Positions 1 through 10,950 of a DNA stretch of 64,000 nt are shown piece after piece. The stretch's first letter is position 1. The number at the start of each line of letters is the position of its first letter. The DNA lies in contig JASSKH010000020.1 in the NCBI GenBank assembly GCA_031763025.1, positions 1,767,756 to 1,831,755 of the forward strand, written 5' to 3'. The stretch comes from Macrocystis pyrifera (lineage: Eukaryota; Sar; Phaeophyceae; Laminariales; Laminariaceae). The position numbers were made by a program, and so were the translations under genes. The notes beneath the pieces were generated by a model. That model did no database searches and was not told where the DNA came from. It saw only the letters and a program-made list of their open reading frames with translations.

Positions 1-279
1 ATGATACCTGCAGTAGAAGACAGCAAACGATGGCCTAGGCTATGGTACATTTTACTCTCCTTTTTTTTTACAATTTCTTGGGAGGCTACTCTTTTTTTAA
101 TGCTTGTATGTATGCACATATTTTTTACGAGAGGGCCGATACTGGTATTTCTTATACCTGCTGGGTCTTTTTGAGGACGTGCTCTACGATGCGGGTTGGA
201 CAGACAACACTTCTTTTTGGCCAATAATTTTTGTGACTGACAGGAGGGGCTCCTCAAGGGCACTGAGAAACTAACTCTC

Positions 280-660
280 CAACGAGGCATGCCTTATTGT
301 TTACGAAGGCATGCCTTGTGACTTTACAAAGTATTCTTGTTGTGTTAATAAGGCATGCCTTATTGCTTGACAATGTAATCCGAAGGATACCAACGGTACA
401 GGCCTGGAATAAGCGAGCCTTTTTTTTCTCCAGACACTTCCCTGATATCGTTGACTGATCCCACTTGGTTTTACAGCGCAATTCGAAGAATGCCGTCGAT
501 AGGCCAGGGTTGAAGCGTCCATCTCTTCTCAGGAATCTGATAAGCGTCGATTTATCCCAGTTTGTTTTACAACGCAATTCGAAGAATACCAAAGGTACAT
601 AGGCTGGGGTTATAACCCATGTAGGATTGCGGTCCCGTTCTGAACACATCTACTTAAAAA
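280..660 (+). repeat. Palindromic dodecamers and ~97-bp duplication
   Basis: AAGGCATGCCTT-type palindromes near 285, 308 and 349 (also 1316), then a duplication: GGTTTTACAGCGCAATTCGA near 468 and TGTTTTACAACGCAATTCGA near 562. Confidence 0.65.
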
Positions 661-1411
661 TTGACTGGTTTGTTCCCTAAACGGGACTGCAGTCCTGATA
701 GTCCATTTTGTAAGGAAGTCCCCCGTAAAAGACATGTCTTCTTTTTTTTGACATTATTTGAAAAAATGCCTGCGATAGGCCGGGGGTTAAAGCTTCCGTT
801 CGTTTGTCTTCAAATCAGGGTTTGGGTGAGGTACACTTTACAATAGTAGAGCTTCTACACTATAATCGAGTGAGGAGCCTCAGAAAACTCGGGTGCAGCA
901 ACCCATGCCGCCATAGGACGCGTCTGATACCTATATTGACATCGGTACTGCTGCACCTCGTACAATTAACCGTGCCGATGCTGTTGGACGTTGGTTTGAT
1001 CTTGAACCCTGATGGTGGTGCTGGTTGTTGCTGTTCTGCTTGCTGCCTTTTTACGTTGACGTTTTTGCCTTCTTGTTGCTCTTTGTCGATGCGTTGTCGC
1101 CGTTGGTGCCGGGTTTCTTTTCCATCGATTTTTTTTCTTGTATTTTGCTTTCTGTTGTCGTCTCGCTCAACCAATTACTCTAGGTCGCGGCGGGAGCGGC
1201 AGGAGTAGAAATTTCCACGAAAAGAGGCGGTGTGGCGAGGGGGGAGACCGCGAAGGTAAGACGGACCAGCTGTAGGCCTGTGAGTAATTAAGCTTGCTTT
1301 GGCTTGGCTTGAGTAAGGCATGCCTTGGCTGGACCCAAAGGCTATTTACATTGCTGTAGTTGGGTGTGGCGAGGTAGAGCCAACCGACTTCTGTTCGTAA
1401 TACGGCAGACC

Positions 1412-1510
1412 ATAGTAAACAGGACCAACTCTGCTTAGTAAAAAGACGGGAATATATACACCAGGTTTTTAATATGGGTCCTGATGATTGCGGTTCCCCG
1501 TCACACCAGT
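1412..1510. mobile_element. Decayed MITE-like copy
   Basis: Retains AGTAAACAGGACCAA, the central AGTAAAAAGACGGGAATATA and a right end GGTTCCCCGT of the 105-bp family; the left terminus is lost. Confidence 0.55.
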
Positions 1511-1863
1511 ATAACTTTTCTATAGTACCCAAACTTTCGAGTCACAAACGCGCCAACTCAAGATACAAAAGAAGTTGAGCTCCACAATCCCAACCCCCCA
1601 CGCTACTACCCGCAATACCCTTGCAGCCGACTAATAGTTAGTCGTCGGCGACTTACGGCCAATCGTTCAACTCAACTCACAGCCGTGCTATTAACAGGGA
1701 CTAGCGGTTTCCACCTTCCTAGTTTTCTCTCACAGTCTGTGACCACATAATTTGTTATCTCCCTTGGGATAAATAATCAGAACGGACACGGGATGTATTT
1801 TTTATGTGTATGGTTGGATAGAAATGTCGGTTTGATGTGGAAGACGACACGTACACACGTTGA

Positions 1864-2044
1864 AAGGAGGCAGTGCGTCGAGGGAGGGGGGGGGGGGTGC
1901 ACTCATTATCATGCATGACCGTAGTCGTATGACCGTAGACCCTCGCATCCCTACAATGCCGGGACGGAGCACGTCGGGTTTTCACCGACCAGGCAGACAT
2001 TGCTTGCAAGAAGTGCGTCGAGGGAGGGGGGGGGTACCTGGCGA
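1864..2044 (-). repeat. C-tailed dispersed element, copy 2
   Basis: Reverse orientation: G-run, GCACTCATTATCATGCATGA, CCGTAGTCGTATGACC, CATTGTAGG complement, ACCGACCAGGCAGACATTGC, then a second GTGCGTCGAGGGAGGGGGGG. Confidence 0.72.
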
Positions 2045-2099
2045 AGGTATTATTAATAGGACGGACCGGGGGTGGGGCTGTGAACAAGACACACGGCTT

Positions 2100-2660
2100 G
2101 GGCGGCTGGTTTTTGGTTGGAAGTGACGAGAGTAAGCCAACTACACTCTATCCGACTTATTAACCTATTCGATGACCCCGAGACTTCTTTCTAACTCCTA
2201 AGCAACAGCTGTGAGTATATCGAGGATTTCGTGGAAATTCATCTTTGCGAGCTGTGTGTGATACTAGTGATACTTCCACCGCGCCTACCACAAGTTATAT
2301 ATGGCCTAGGGTATACAGTCCGTATATGAAGAAGACCAGATCTGAAGCTGCAGAATTCACGGAGTGGGTGTGTCTATATTCGGGAAATAATAAACATAAA
2401 TATATAATTTTATAAACATTATAACAGATTGATGTCTTTTGGTTGTTATCAACCGTCTACGAGCAGCGCGAAGGAGGAGGCGGTTTTTGGTTCTGTGAGA
2501 CAAAAGTAAGCCAACTACATCCTGCCCGACTTATTAACCCCGTGAGGGCCCCGACAGAATATTACAGAGTCGTGTCTTTGGTTGTTGTCAACTGGTGTGC
2601 GGGAGGAGCGCCCGACAATCCGGGTACTACTGCTGTACGTAGGATCATGTAGGTGCACGC
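2100..2660 (+). repeat. Locally duplicated sequence
   Basis: AGTAAGCCAACTACACTCTA, CCGACTTATTAACC near 2132 recurs near 2506; TTTTGGTTGTTATCAACCGT near 2436 recurs as TTTGGTTGTTGTCAACTGG near 2576. No gene seen. Confidence 0.55.
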
Positions 2661-2937
2661 ACGTGCGGATGTTGGGGGTCACGGACCGTGGAGAGCCCCC
2701 AAGGTTCTTGTGGGTTTCCGTAGTTTATATAATGTGACGTCTATCTTCGGGACGTATAGTAATACCATTATTCGTTCGTTTTCAGAAAGGGAGGTCGGTA
2801 CGAGCGGAACCGTGGGACAGCTCTTCGTGACGAACGGCCCGACTTTTGATAGATGGGCCCTTCTGAACAGCCCAGCTCTTCAATTCAACAACTAACGCCC
2901 TGCTGACGTCTAAAGCACGGCAGAGAGCTGTTATATA

Positions 2938-3042
2938 CGGGTACCCATAGTATTCAGGACCCATTGTAAACACAATAACCTATATATTCCTTTTTCTTAT
3001 TGGGCATATTTGGCCCTGATTACAATTTTCCCCCGTCTGGGA
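2938..3042. mobile_element. Decayed MITE-like copy
   Basis: Starts TACGGGTACCCATAGTA, has the central AACCTATATATTCC and ends CCCCCGT. Length fits the family. Confidence 0.6.
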
Positions 3043-3379
3043 CGTATATGCACGTAACATCATCTCTACTGGCAGCATATACTGGCAGGCTCAATCAGTA
3101 GATAACTACTGTTTACTGGCGGTATACCGGTATACGCACACACACCGATGGACGGGCGATCGAAGGAATCACCACCACGAGCTTGCAACTGTAATGAGTT
3201 CTGAGGGGTTTTTTCGATCACAAGCTTGTTTTTTTTTTTTTTTTTCAAATGCTGCTGCTGTGCCAGTACACAGCTCGAAATAGTCGCTTGTTTTTACTGG
3301 TATATACGCACGTCTCCGAGGTTGATTCTTTTACGTGTTTTCGATTTGTCTCGCGGCTCCACACCCTGGAAAAATGCAG

Positions 3380-3472
3380 CAATGCGACAGCTACTTGCAC
3401 AAGTTTGGGATCAAACCGGGGGACTCGTGGGGAACTGCTCCGCTAAAGATCCAGGACTTCTGGATGAAAGTG
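3380..3472 (+). CDS. Candidate N-terminal exon, possibly of the GT10 gene
   Basis: Open 31-codon stretch in phase 0 at both ends, bounded by AG at 3378-3379 and GT (GTGAGC) at 3473. It reads QCDSYLHKFGIKPG followed by DSWGTAPLKIQDFWMKV, with a Cys and a PGxSWGxxP...Q..W pattern that I associate, from memory only, with N-terminal regions of algal glycosyltransferases. It is GC-richer than its surroundings and on the same strand as the GT10 exons. The weak polypyrimidine tract and the 13-kb distance to the next recognised exon lower confidence. It could belong to a separate gene or be a relic. Confidence 0.42.
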
Positions 3473-3492
3473 GTGAGCAAGAGTCGTCACTA

Positions 3493-3597
3493 TTACGCGG
3501 GGCCACAGTAAATAGGACCGAATATTGTCAGTAAAAATAGGTAAATATATAGGTTTGTGTATGTACCGTAGGTCCTATTTACTGTGGTCCCCCGTAG
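3493..3597 (+). mobile_element. MITE-like palindrome, copy A (~105 bp)
   Basis: Terminal inverted repeats about 28 bp long, of the type TTACGGGGG(T/A)CCATAGTAAA, flanked by TA on both sides. It has no coding capacity. The TA target suggests a Tc1/mariner-type source; that is inference. Confidence 0.82.
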
Positions 3598-4111
3598 TAG
3601 TATAAATTATTCTCCTAGTTGCGCTGCCAATACACTACCAGTATACTGCCAGTACTCCTGAAAACAAGTTGGATCGCCACAACAATGGTATACTGAAAAA
3701 ACAGATGAGTCCCACAACGATTTGTTTGTCTTTCTAGTTTCTTTCGGTTTTTCTCTCTTCCATATAATAGGTATGTCGTTCCTGTCGTGTCCATTATGAT
3801 GACATGGCATTGCATTGTCTACGCTGCTTACTGCGTACTGCGTACTGCATTTGCAAGGTAGTATCTCTGTGTCGAAGTTTTGTGACCGCAGACAGAGCTG
3901 TGTTTCTCTAGGATTGAAGAATCGGCACGGACAGTGGTTGTACTGGATGTCGACGGGTACGGTTTAAGGTGAAGAACACACCACAGTCAGGCATTCTACT
4001 AGTGCTCAGTGCTCCTTAAGAAACTGGTGAGCACAGGTCGTCATAGCAACAGTATCAAGTACACTCCCAGTGAATATCACGTATACTGCCAGTGCTCCCA
4101 GTACCTCGCCA

Positions 4112-4290
4112 TCGAAAAAGCGGATTTCCAAACGTTGGCAGGTGCCTCTATTAGGAGTAGGAACGGTGCTCCGTCTCGAAAGGGATGCTCGGTCATTGCC
4201 AAGTGAACATGGCAATCATCCAATGACCACGCCCCCCCCACCCCCCCCCCTCCTGTCTCCCTCCCCTCCTCCTTCCACATGTTGAAACCC
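4112..4290 (+). mobile_element. Short 5'-truncated copy of the same LINE's 3' end
   Basis: Encodes SIRSRNGAPSRKGCSVIAK and a stop, matching the last codons of the LINE at 22660-22750, followed by ACG and C-rich sequence. A short 3' remnant like this is expected from incomplete target-primed reverse transcription. As in the longer copy, the 3' tail is C-rich, not A-rich. Confidence 0.7.
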
Positions 4291-5093
4291 CCCACTTTAG
4301 GATTGCGATCGTGTCCTGGCGGAGGAGGGCTTCTCTCTTGACGATGCCCCTACTGGAGGAAGAGAACGAGCGGTGGTCATAGTCTGGAGCAAGATAGAGG
4401 TGATTACAGTATACTGTATCCCCTTGGGACCCCGAGATAGCGACCAAGTCAGTGATGAGTTTTGGTACTTAAGAAAACCGTTTTCGAGCAGTATGAGTGA
4501 GCGCCCAGCCAGCAGTACGGATACATACATGAAGGATCGTATTGCTTGCACGTGCCGGATGGTACCGCTCCAATCCGTGCATTGTAGCTCGAGTATGCCA
4601 ACAATTTGTATCCTCGCCCAAACCATGCAGTGGCCCGTTTGCTAGATAGCCGTCACTATTTTTCGCCAGTTTCCCCTGTGAGGCCCTAAGAGGGTTCATC
4701 TCTGTCTACCATGGGAGTACGGTAGGAATCCCTCAGTATGGCGGTGGTGTGCCAGGGCAATATGCCAGCCTCATTGATTCCAGGTTACGAGTGCAATTCT
4801 CCTGTCACGTCAAGCGACTTTGACCGCCTTACATCATGATGCTGCCTTAATCCGACCGCCTTGAGGGGGGACCCCTACTGTTCGGCCTGAGCTGCCTTTT
4901 ATAGACGCAACCTGCTGTATCGATGTTCGGCATTCGTCCCTTGCAAAAATTTGTTCAGGTTTTTTCGACCAACCACTATCAACCAAATTGACGGGAGCCG
5001 TCATTTTGAAAAAAACGTATAGCCGAACCATTTTAGGAAATTATTCAAAATACGTCAGCTTGAGCAAAAGTCCACTACAGAACAACATGCGCT

Positions 5094-5210
5094 ACAGGAT
5101 CATGCGGATGATGCGGCTCCCAACCGGCAACATGAGATAAATAGATCATTCAGATCAGGAATACATCTGCCCTGAAATATCTAGATCATCATGTGGGAAT
5201 GATGCGTAGG
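5094..5210 (+). repeat. GATCT-rich family, partial copy
   Basis: ATCATGCGGATGATGCGGCT, ACCGGCAACATGAGATAAAT, GAATACATCTGCCCTGAAAT and CATGTGGGAATGATG align to the second half of 18640-18870. Confidence 0.6.
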
Positions 5211-5774
5211 CGATGCCTGGTGAAAAAAAAAACAACGCTACCAGAGGCACGTGCTACAGTGCCTACAGTTAGCCTTTGAATTGAGGTACCTAACGACCAC
5301 AAAAATGAGGCAGATTCACTACTAATAGATAAATTTTCACCACACTCACCATTCGATAGACTGAAAAGTACTCAAGCCTTTTGGGCTGCCTTTTAGTCCC
5401 AAAATATCTTTGAAAATAGTATACCAGACAAACCGCATGCCATCAACCGTAGCTCGGGATACGCCATGAACTGATCATTTATATTACCTGCGGACCTGTA
5501 AAACGACCTTGTTCTGGTGTTTGACAGCATCCGGAATGTGTTGAATACCCGCGAAACAGACCGAAACGACTGATTTTCAATGTTTTCTGGATTTGGCAAG
5601 AGCGCGACATTGTTTCTGAATCGACATACGTACAAATGTAAAAGTGCAGCGGTGGAACAGAGTACGCCTGGAAATCCTCCGGGTGTAGTAGAACACTGCT
5701 CCGTCCTCGCCCATCTTGCTGTTGCGTACCACTACGCCCAATATCAGCAAAAGTTACGCAAGGAGTGCGAAGGC

Positions 5775-5912
5775 AGGCTGCGCCCCGAAGCAAAAAACGC
5801 CCGTAGCCCAACCGGCACAGAAAGCCGAGGAGGGGCTGCGGCGGACGGAAGAGGCGCGCGTGCAGAGGCTGGGGGAGATGCACGTGGCTACTCTCGCCTG
5901 TTCTAACGTGCT
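5775..5912 (+). CDS. Possible coding exon, coiled-coil-like, unrecognised
   Basis: GC-rich island in AT-richer surroundings. One frame is open across it and reads PVAQPAQKAEEGLRRTEEAR then VQRLGEMHVATLACSN, with heptad-like Glu/Leu/Arg spacing suggesting a short helix or coiled coil. Several AG acceptors (for example before 5786) and a GTG-type donor near 5910 exist, but none is decisive. It lies between the possible N-terminal GT10 exon and the certain exons, so it could be a stem-region exon, an exon of another gene, or a chance open frame. Confidence 0.3.
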
Positions 5913-6309
5913 CGGCCTGCGGTTCGGCATTCTTGCAAGCCCGACACGAACCTTGTTTCCACACGAACTTTGTTTTGTTGTTTTTTTCCTGGTCTTGATC
6001 TCCTGAAACTGAGCATCAAACGTTTAAGGGTTGGAGCCGACCCATCTGCGTGACCTATATATAGCACATAATGTACTGGGTTGGACCTTTACTGCTGTAC
6101 AGACCTACACTGCCTATCAATACGAAGGGTAGGCTCTAGATGATCCAGATTATCTGTCCGACGCGTGAGATATTTCTGACCCCGGGCTCCTGAACTTGAG
6201 GAACTGCCACTCTGTCCCGAAATATAAGCATGTTTTATATTACCTAGTAGTATACATAGGGACCTTGAGATATGGAACAGTGGTGGTATCTACATCGTGC
6301 AGAGATTCG

Positions 6310-6660
6310 AGCAAACGCCGAGATCACCTGCCTTTGTTGTGGTCTGGCGCCGCGAAGAGGCGCGCTGGGTGCGTTGCATTGCGCGTAGGACCGAAGCGTC
6401 CGAGCCAACGCTGACCGCCTTTGGTCTGGCGGCGAAGAGACGTGCCGAGTGCGCTAGAGCCCACCTATTGGTATTTTGTATTTCACATTGTGACTGACTG
6501 CTGCTGTAGTCTCTACGAGTACGTATCCACGGAGAGGTGCGCGCCGAGTGCGCTTTTGTTCGTCTCTAGGCCCGGGTCCGCGCCAGCCTACTGTAGGCTG
6601 GCCACGGAGAGACGCGCCGACCGCGCGTTGTGCGCGAAGCAACGTCGCTACAGGTATGCA
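6310..6660 (+). repeat. GC-rich degenerate tandem repeat
   Basis: About four units with TGGTCTGGCGGCGAAGAGAC or CCACGGAGAGGTGCGC, followed by GCCGAGTGCGC, 70-110 bases apart. Overlapping open frames disagree, so no gene is called. Confidence 0.5.
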
Positions 6661-7311
6661 TCAGGGTCACCATTTAAGTTATCGATCGTTCTGCTGCTGT
6701 TTGCTATCGCGGATAACATCTTGAATTCACAGAGCGTGCCATATTTCGATTTGAAAATATGACGACTTGGGTCATCGGATTCTCGAATCGAAAAAAATCT
6801 GGGCAGATTTTGCATATTCGGACTGCATAAACAGGGGGTTTATTTTTGAGATTGAAAAGTACATATTTGAAGATCGAAATCGAACCGCATAGGAAACAGC
6901 CTCAGATATAATGCTACATATGCCCTGTAGGTATCGAATATATATATACAAAGGGAGCTTCGCCATGTCGGGCTGACGCCCTCCTGCGGCTCTGCGCATG
7001 CCTGTAATGGTGAGGGCGTACCGGTATGCAACTCGAGACTGTTGGTGCAACAGTACTGCCAAGGGGTGCATTGAACGAAGTTAATCGTGGGTGAACAGAA
7101 AGAAAACGCTGCAAACACAAGAAAAACAAACATTGCCATCCGCCATCCGGCACAACAACGCATAACTCGTTCGTATGGCAGCAAGCAGCACTACGAAGTA
7201 TTGCGCACGAGACGCTTCTTATACAGATAAATACGAAACAGTCAATTGAGCAGCATTCGATCGAGTTAATCGGCAGTACGAAGCGCCGGCGAGTACTTTG
7301 GTGAAGCAAGC

Positions 7312-7370
7312 TCAGCAGTAGCAGGAAGCAGCAGCAGGAAGCAGCAGGAGCAGCAGTAGCAGCAGCATAA
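7312..7370 (+). repeat. CAG-rich triplet tract
   Basis: Imperfect AGCAG/GCAGCAG repeats, about 60 bases. Only low-complexity open frames. Confidence 0.8.
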
Positions 7371-7554
7371 CGTACAGGTACGTACCGTACGAAAGCTATG
7401 CTGGCACGAGACCTCCGCCGAGACGCCCAATAGATGTCAATTGCGAAACGGTACTCGTACGGCTTCGGAAGTAGATGGATCCGTCTTTCAGTTTGAAGAC
7501 GCGGAGACACATTACCGAAAGCGGTTAACTTGCATAATAATCATGCTGACGGGG

Positions 7555-8580
7555 GTCGCAGCAAAAACATATCGCAGACATAGCAACATCAGCAGCACCA
7601 GAGCATCGGCAGAACAGGGGCAGCAGCAGCAGTAGCACCTCATGCACGCCCGAGACTGCCCCGGGCACAACAGTCGGGGCAGGGGAACCCGGTGAGCCCG
7701 GTGGCGCACGAGGAGGAAAGGCATTAATATATATCAGGCCGACCTACTCCGTGAGGGAGGCTGCGTGAGCAGCAGTAGCAGCAGCAGCAGCAACAGCAGA
7801 ACAATACAGCAGCTGCAATTAGCGGCAGGAGCAGGGCAGCAGCACCAGCAGCAAAGCAGCGGCAGTAGCAGTGGCAGTGGTAGCACATCACGCACGCCCG
7901 AGGCCGGCCTGGCACAGCAGTCGAGGCAGGGGAGCACGGTGGGGCACGGCGAGGAAAGGTATAGTGGCGCCCCCGATGGAGTTACGTTGTATTAGTGGAT
8001 GGATCTCGTCTCCACTAAAGTCATGTTGTGAGTTCGAGTCTCACCGAGTGCGTGGTCGTGCTCGTAGGGACTTATTCTTGCGTAAACAAATGAATAACCG
8101 AAAGCGCGAGAGCGTGAGTTAACAAAATTCGAGTAATAATCGACGAGCGTTGGGGATGCGAAACCCTCTGCGTGATAAAAATGAAGGCACTTACCGGGGG
8201 GGGGGAAGGACGACACCTGTGACCACGGCTTGTCCAATAGCTGGAAAGTAAAAGTGAGATTGAAAAGAAATAAATACAAACAAAATAACCACACCCTCGA
8301 GGTTCAGCAATGAAACATCTCGCAGGCTGACCTACTCCATGAGGAGAGCTGCGTGAGCAGCAGCAGCAGCAGCAGCAGCAGAACTGCACAGCAGGGGTGG
8401 TACGTAGCAGCAGCAGAACAGCGGCAGCACCAGCAGCAAGCAGTACATTACGATGCCGGAGGCTTCCCGGGCAGGAGAGCACGGTGGGGGACGACGAGGA
8501 AAGGCATAATCACACCCTCGAGGGTCAGCAACGAAACATATGGCAGGCTGACTAACTCCGCGAGGGGAGCTGCGTGAGGG
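7555..8580 (+). repeat. Tandem array of ~200-bp units with (CAG)n cores
   Basis: Units share GGCTGACCTACTCC, GCTGCGTGAGCAGCAG, a variable (CAG)n/(CAGTAG)n core, then CACGCCCGAGGC, GGGGAGCACGGTGGG and GAGGAAAGGCAT. Copies begin near 7560, 7735, 8325 and a partial one near 8545. The SINE at 7967-8282 interrupts it. Confidence 0.75.
7967..8282 (+). mobile_element. tRNA-derived SINE, second copy, inserted in a CAG array
   Basis: Shares with 40942-41287 the start GGCGYCCCCG, box B (GAGTTCGAGTCTCAC), CGAAAGCGCGAGAGCGTGAG and CACCTGTGACCACGGCTTGTCC, and ends in an A-rich tail. It splits a tandem-array unit whose uninterrupted form is at about 8498-8550, giving an internal empty-site comparison. Box A is poorly kept. 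Confidence 0.72.
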
Positions 8581-8589
8581 TGAAAGAAA

Positions 8590-9820
8590 CACGACGTCGT
8601 CGTCGTACCTCGTCGTAACCCACACACGTACTCGTTCATAACTTGGATTTTTTTCTTGGCCGTTACATGAGAAAAAAAGAAACACACCTTTACAACACAA
8701 CCGAAACTCCACGCTTCATGTGGTATTGCCTGCTGCGTGTACAACAAAGTAGTAGACACCATTTGCACCTCCACAACCGTACCGCTCCTCCCGCGGCGTA
8801 GGCTCATCCGATTCGGTCGAAACCAAAGACCCCGTCGTTTTTGCCTCAAGGAGCCTGGTCGCTCGGTGTGCTCAGCAGCCGAAGAGGCTCGCGACGCTCG
8901 TTTCGCGACCATATGCTAGCCTACGAATGTCAACATTTTTGCGCTAAACTCTTGCTTTCACACGTACAATAGCCCGAATACTTAATTCGACACCCATTTC
9001 TGCAACGCCCAACCCTCAACGCACGCGCAACGGCGGGGCACGAGACCGGCCACCCCAGCCTACATTCCTCACACTCTTGCCGTCATGGGGTATCAAAAGC
9101 CGCGGAGGCTGCGGCCTCTCCCGTTTCGGCCAAAGGAGAAGAGGTCCAATCTGGGTGCTGGCATCGAAAACAGAAACAATTTTCCGTCACGAGCGAACAT
9201 AGATGTCGGTTGACGGCACATTTGCCCCTTGACGGACAGCTGTCAAGGACATCCCAATGCTAAAAATAATTATGTTTTTGAAGAGGGTTTGAGAGGGCAA
9301 AGGTAGGCCGTCAACCAAAATCTTTGGCCACGAGGCTGTGATGAATCAAGTTTCGACCACTCAACTGGTCCAACTCACAGCTGACGTAATTGAATTGTTT
9401 CTGTAAAAAAAGAACACAGCACACCTGGCTATTCCGTTAGTTATTGCAGTTATATGCTTCAATTGCGGTAATGGCCCAAAGAAAAAGGCAACAGTTGTAT
9501 GTTTAAGAAACGAAAATGTCATATTGGCAGCTATAATGTGACCGATGAGTGAGTGGCGTAAGAGTAAGGTTGAAGCGCGGCGAACAACAGGGTAATACCA
9601 GGTACTATTTAGTGCGGGGCAAGGGTTGAGTGGTGCATGGCATGGGGATGGTATTTTACGTACATAGGCTGCTGATTTGAGGGGGGATCGGTTCGAGGGG
9701 GAAGGCAGCAGTACCCGCAACAACGACGGTGATGGATTTGTCGCACAGTTGGTTGATGGGCGGCCGCGATTTCGATAGTAGAGTTCCTTCGGGGTCTTTG
9801 TGTTACAGCAATTAACGACT
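8590..9820. other. No gene or repeat recognised
   Basis: A GC-rich patch near 8800-8920 and another near 9005-9130 are open in short frames, but no motif or splice pattern stands out. Confidence 0.5.
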
Positions 9821-9823
9821 GCT

Positions 9824-10110
9824 GTGACGCAAGAAACAAGGCCCGAATCAATTGTGACTGAATAGTTGTATGCCTGGTATCTATCTATCTATTTGTACTC
9901 GGTTCGTGTAAAGACACGGTTCGCATCAATTATTACTATGAACAGTGGTAAGATGAAGTATGCCTGCAGCGACGGTGACACAAGAAATAAGGCCCAAATC
10001 AAAATGACCGAATACTTGTGTGACTGGTATCTATCTATCTGTATATGCGATATGCGTATTAGTACTTGTTTCTTGTAAAGACGCGGTTTACATTAGCTGC
10101 GAGTATTACA
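9824..10110 (+). repeat. ~151-bp tandem duplication
   Basis: GTGACGCAAGAAACAAGGCC at 9824 recurs as GTGACACAAGAAATAAGGCC at 9975, each followed by TGGTATCTATCTATCT and a TCGTGTAAAGACACGGTT-like segment. About two diverged units. Confidence 0.75.
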
Positions 10111-10429
10111 TGAGCAGTGGTACGCTGGAGTATGCCAGGGCCGGGCCGGCATAATAGCGGGCAACAATGATCACCCGAAAAATAACACTGACATGCACGA
10201 AGAGATGCATTCACCCACGTACACACCGACCGACCGACCCCCCCACCTACACACCCACCCACGGATCATCGAGAAACCCACCAACAAACCCACCCACCCA
10301 CAAATCTCTGCCCAAGCAGTGCTGTACGATGAAACACGTAATACTCAAACCCATACAATGACTGTAAACAAAACGAAAGAAAAAATAGCACTCAGACACT
10401 ATATACCAAGATACGAATTACCCACCCGA

Positions 10430-10512
10430 CGAAGAAAACGCAGTATTTGCAAGTGGGATTCGAACTCACGTACCGCGGAGCATCTCTAGTTGTACGTCCT
10501 GCACGAAAACAC
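10430..10512 (-). other. tRNA-like relic
   Basis: On the - strand GTGAGTTCGAATCCCAC resembles a T-arm (box B). No convincing D-arm or acceptor stem, so a working tRNA is unlikely. Confidence 0.27.
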
Positions 10513-10950
10513 CCATTTACGTTTTTTATTATCATGTTTCTTGTTCGTGATTTCGATCTCTTTTCACTTTTAATCTTTGATTTAGCGTATAAATAAGCGG
10601 CTCTCTCGCTCAGTTTCGAGTGTTTTTCGATTCTGACTGGAGGCTTGGGGATCTGAATTTTGGATTTTTTGTTGGACTTTCTGCAAACAACATTTTTATT
10701 CCAGTGTGGAAAAATTGCCGTGGAATTAGTGTGGCAACTGTTGTCTTGAAAATGGTGTGGAAATATTATCTTCAAATTACCATGGTAGTGTGGATCTGAT
10801 CACGATCCAGTACCGGGGGGATGCGCCCCCGCTCCCGGGTAGAGAGCGAGCCGTCCCCGCGAGAGTGCCTCTCCACGCCCTCCGCTCGCCGAGTTCGTCG
10901 TCGGCGCCCGTTCTTTCGTCGGGGTCACCGAGGGCGTTGTTGCAGGCAGA

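Noticed and set aside
8790-8925. GC-rich possible exon
   Set aside because: Two frames open, no matching splice signals and no family resemblance.
10430-10512. Functional tRNA gene
   Set aside because: Only a T-arm-like segment; no acceptor stem pairing or anticodon arm could be drawn.
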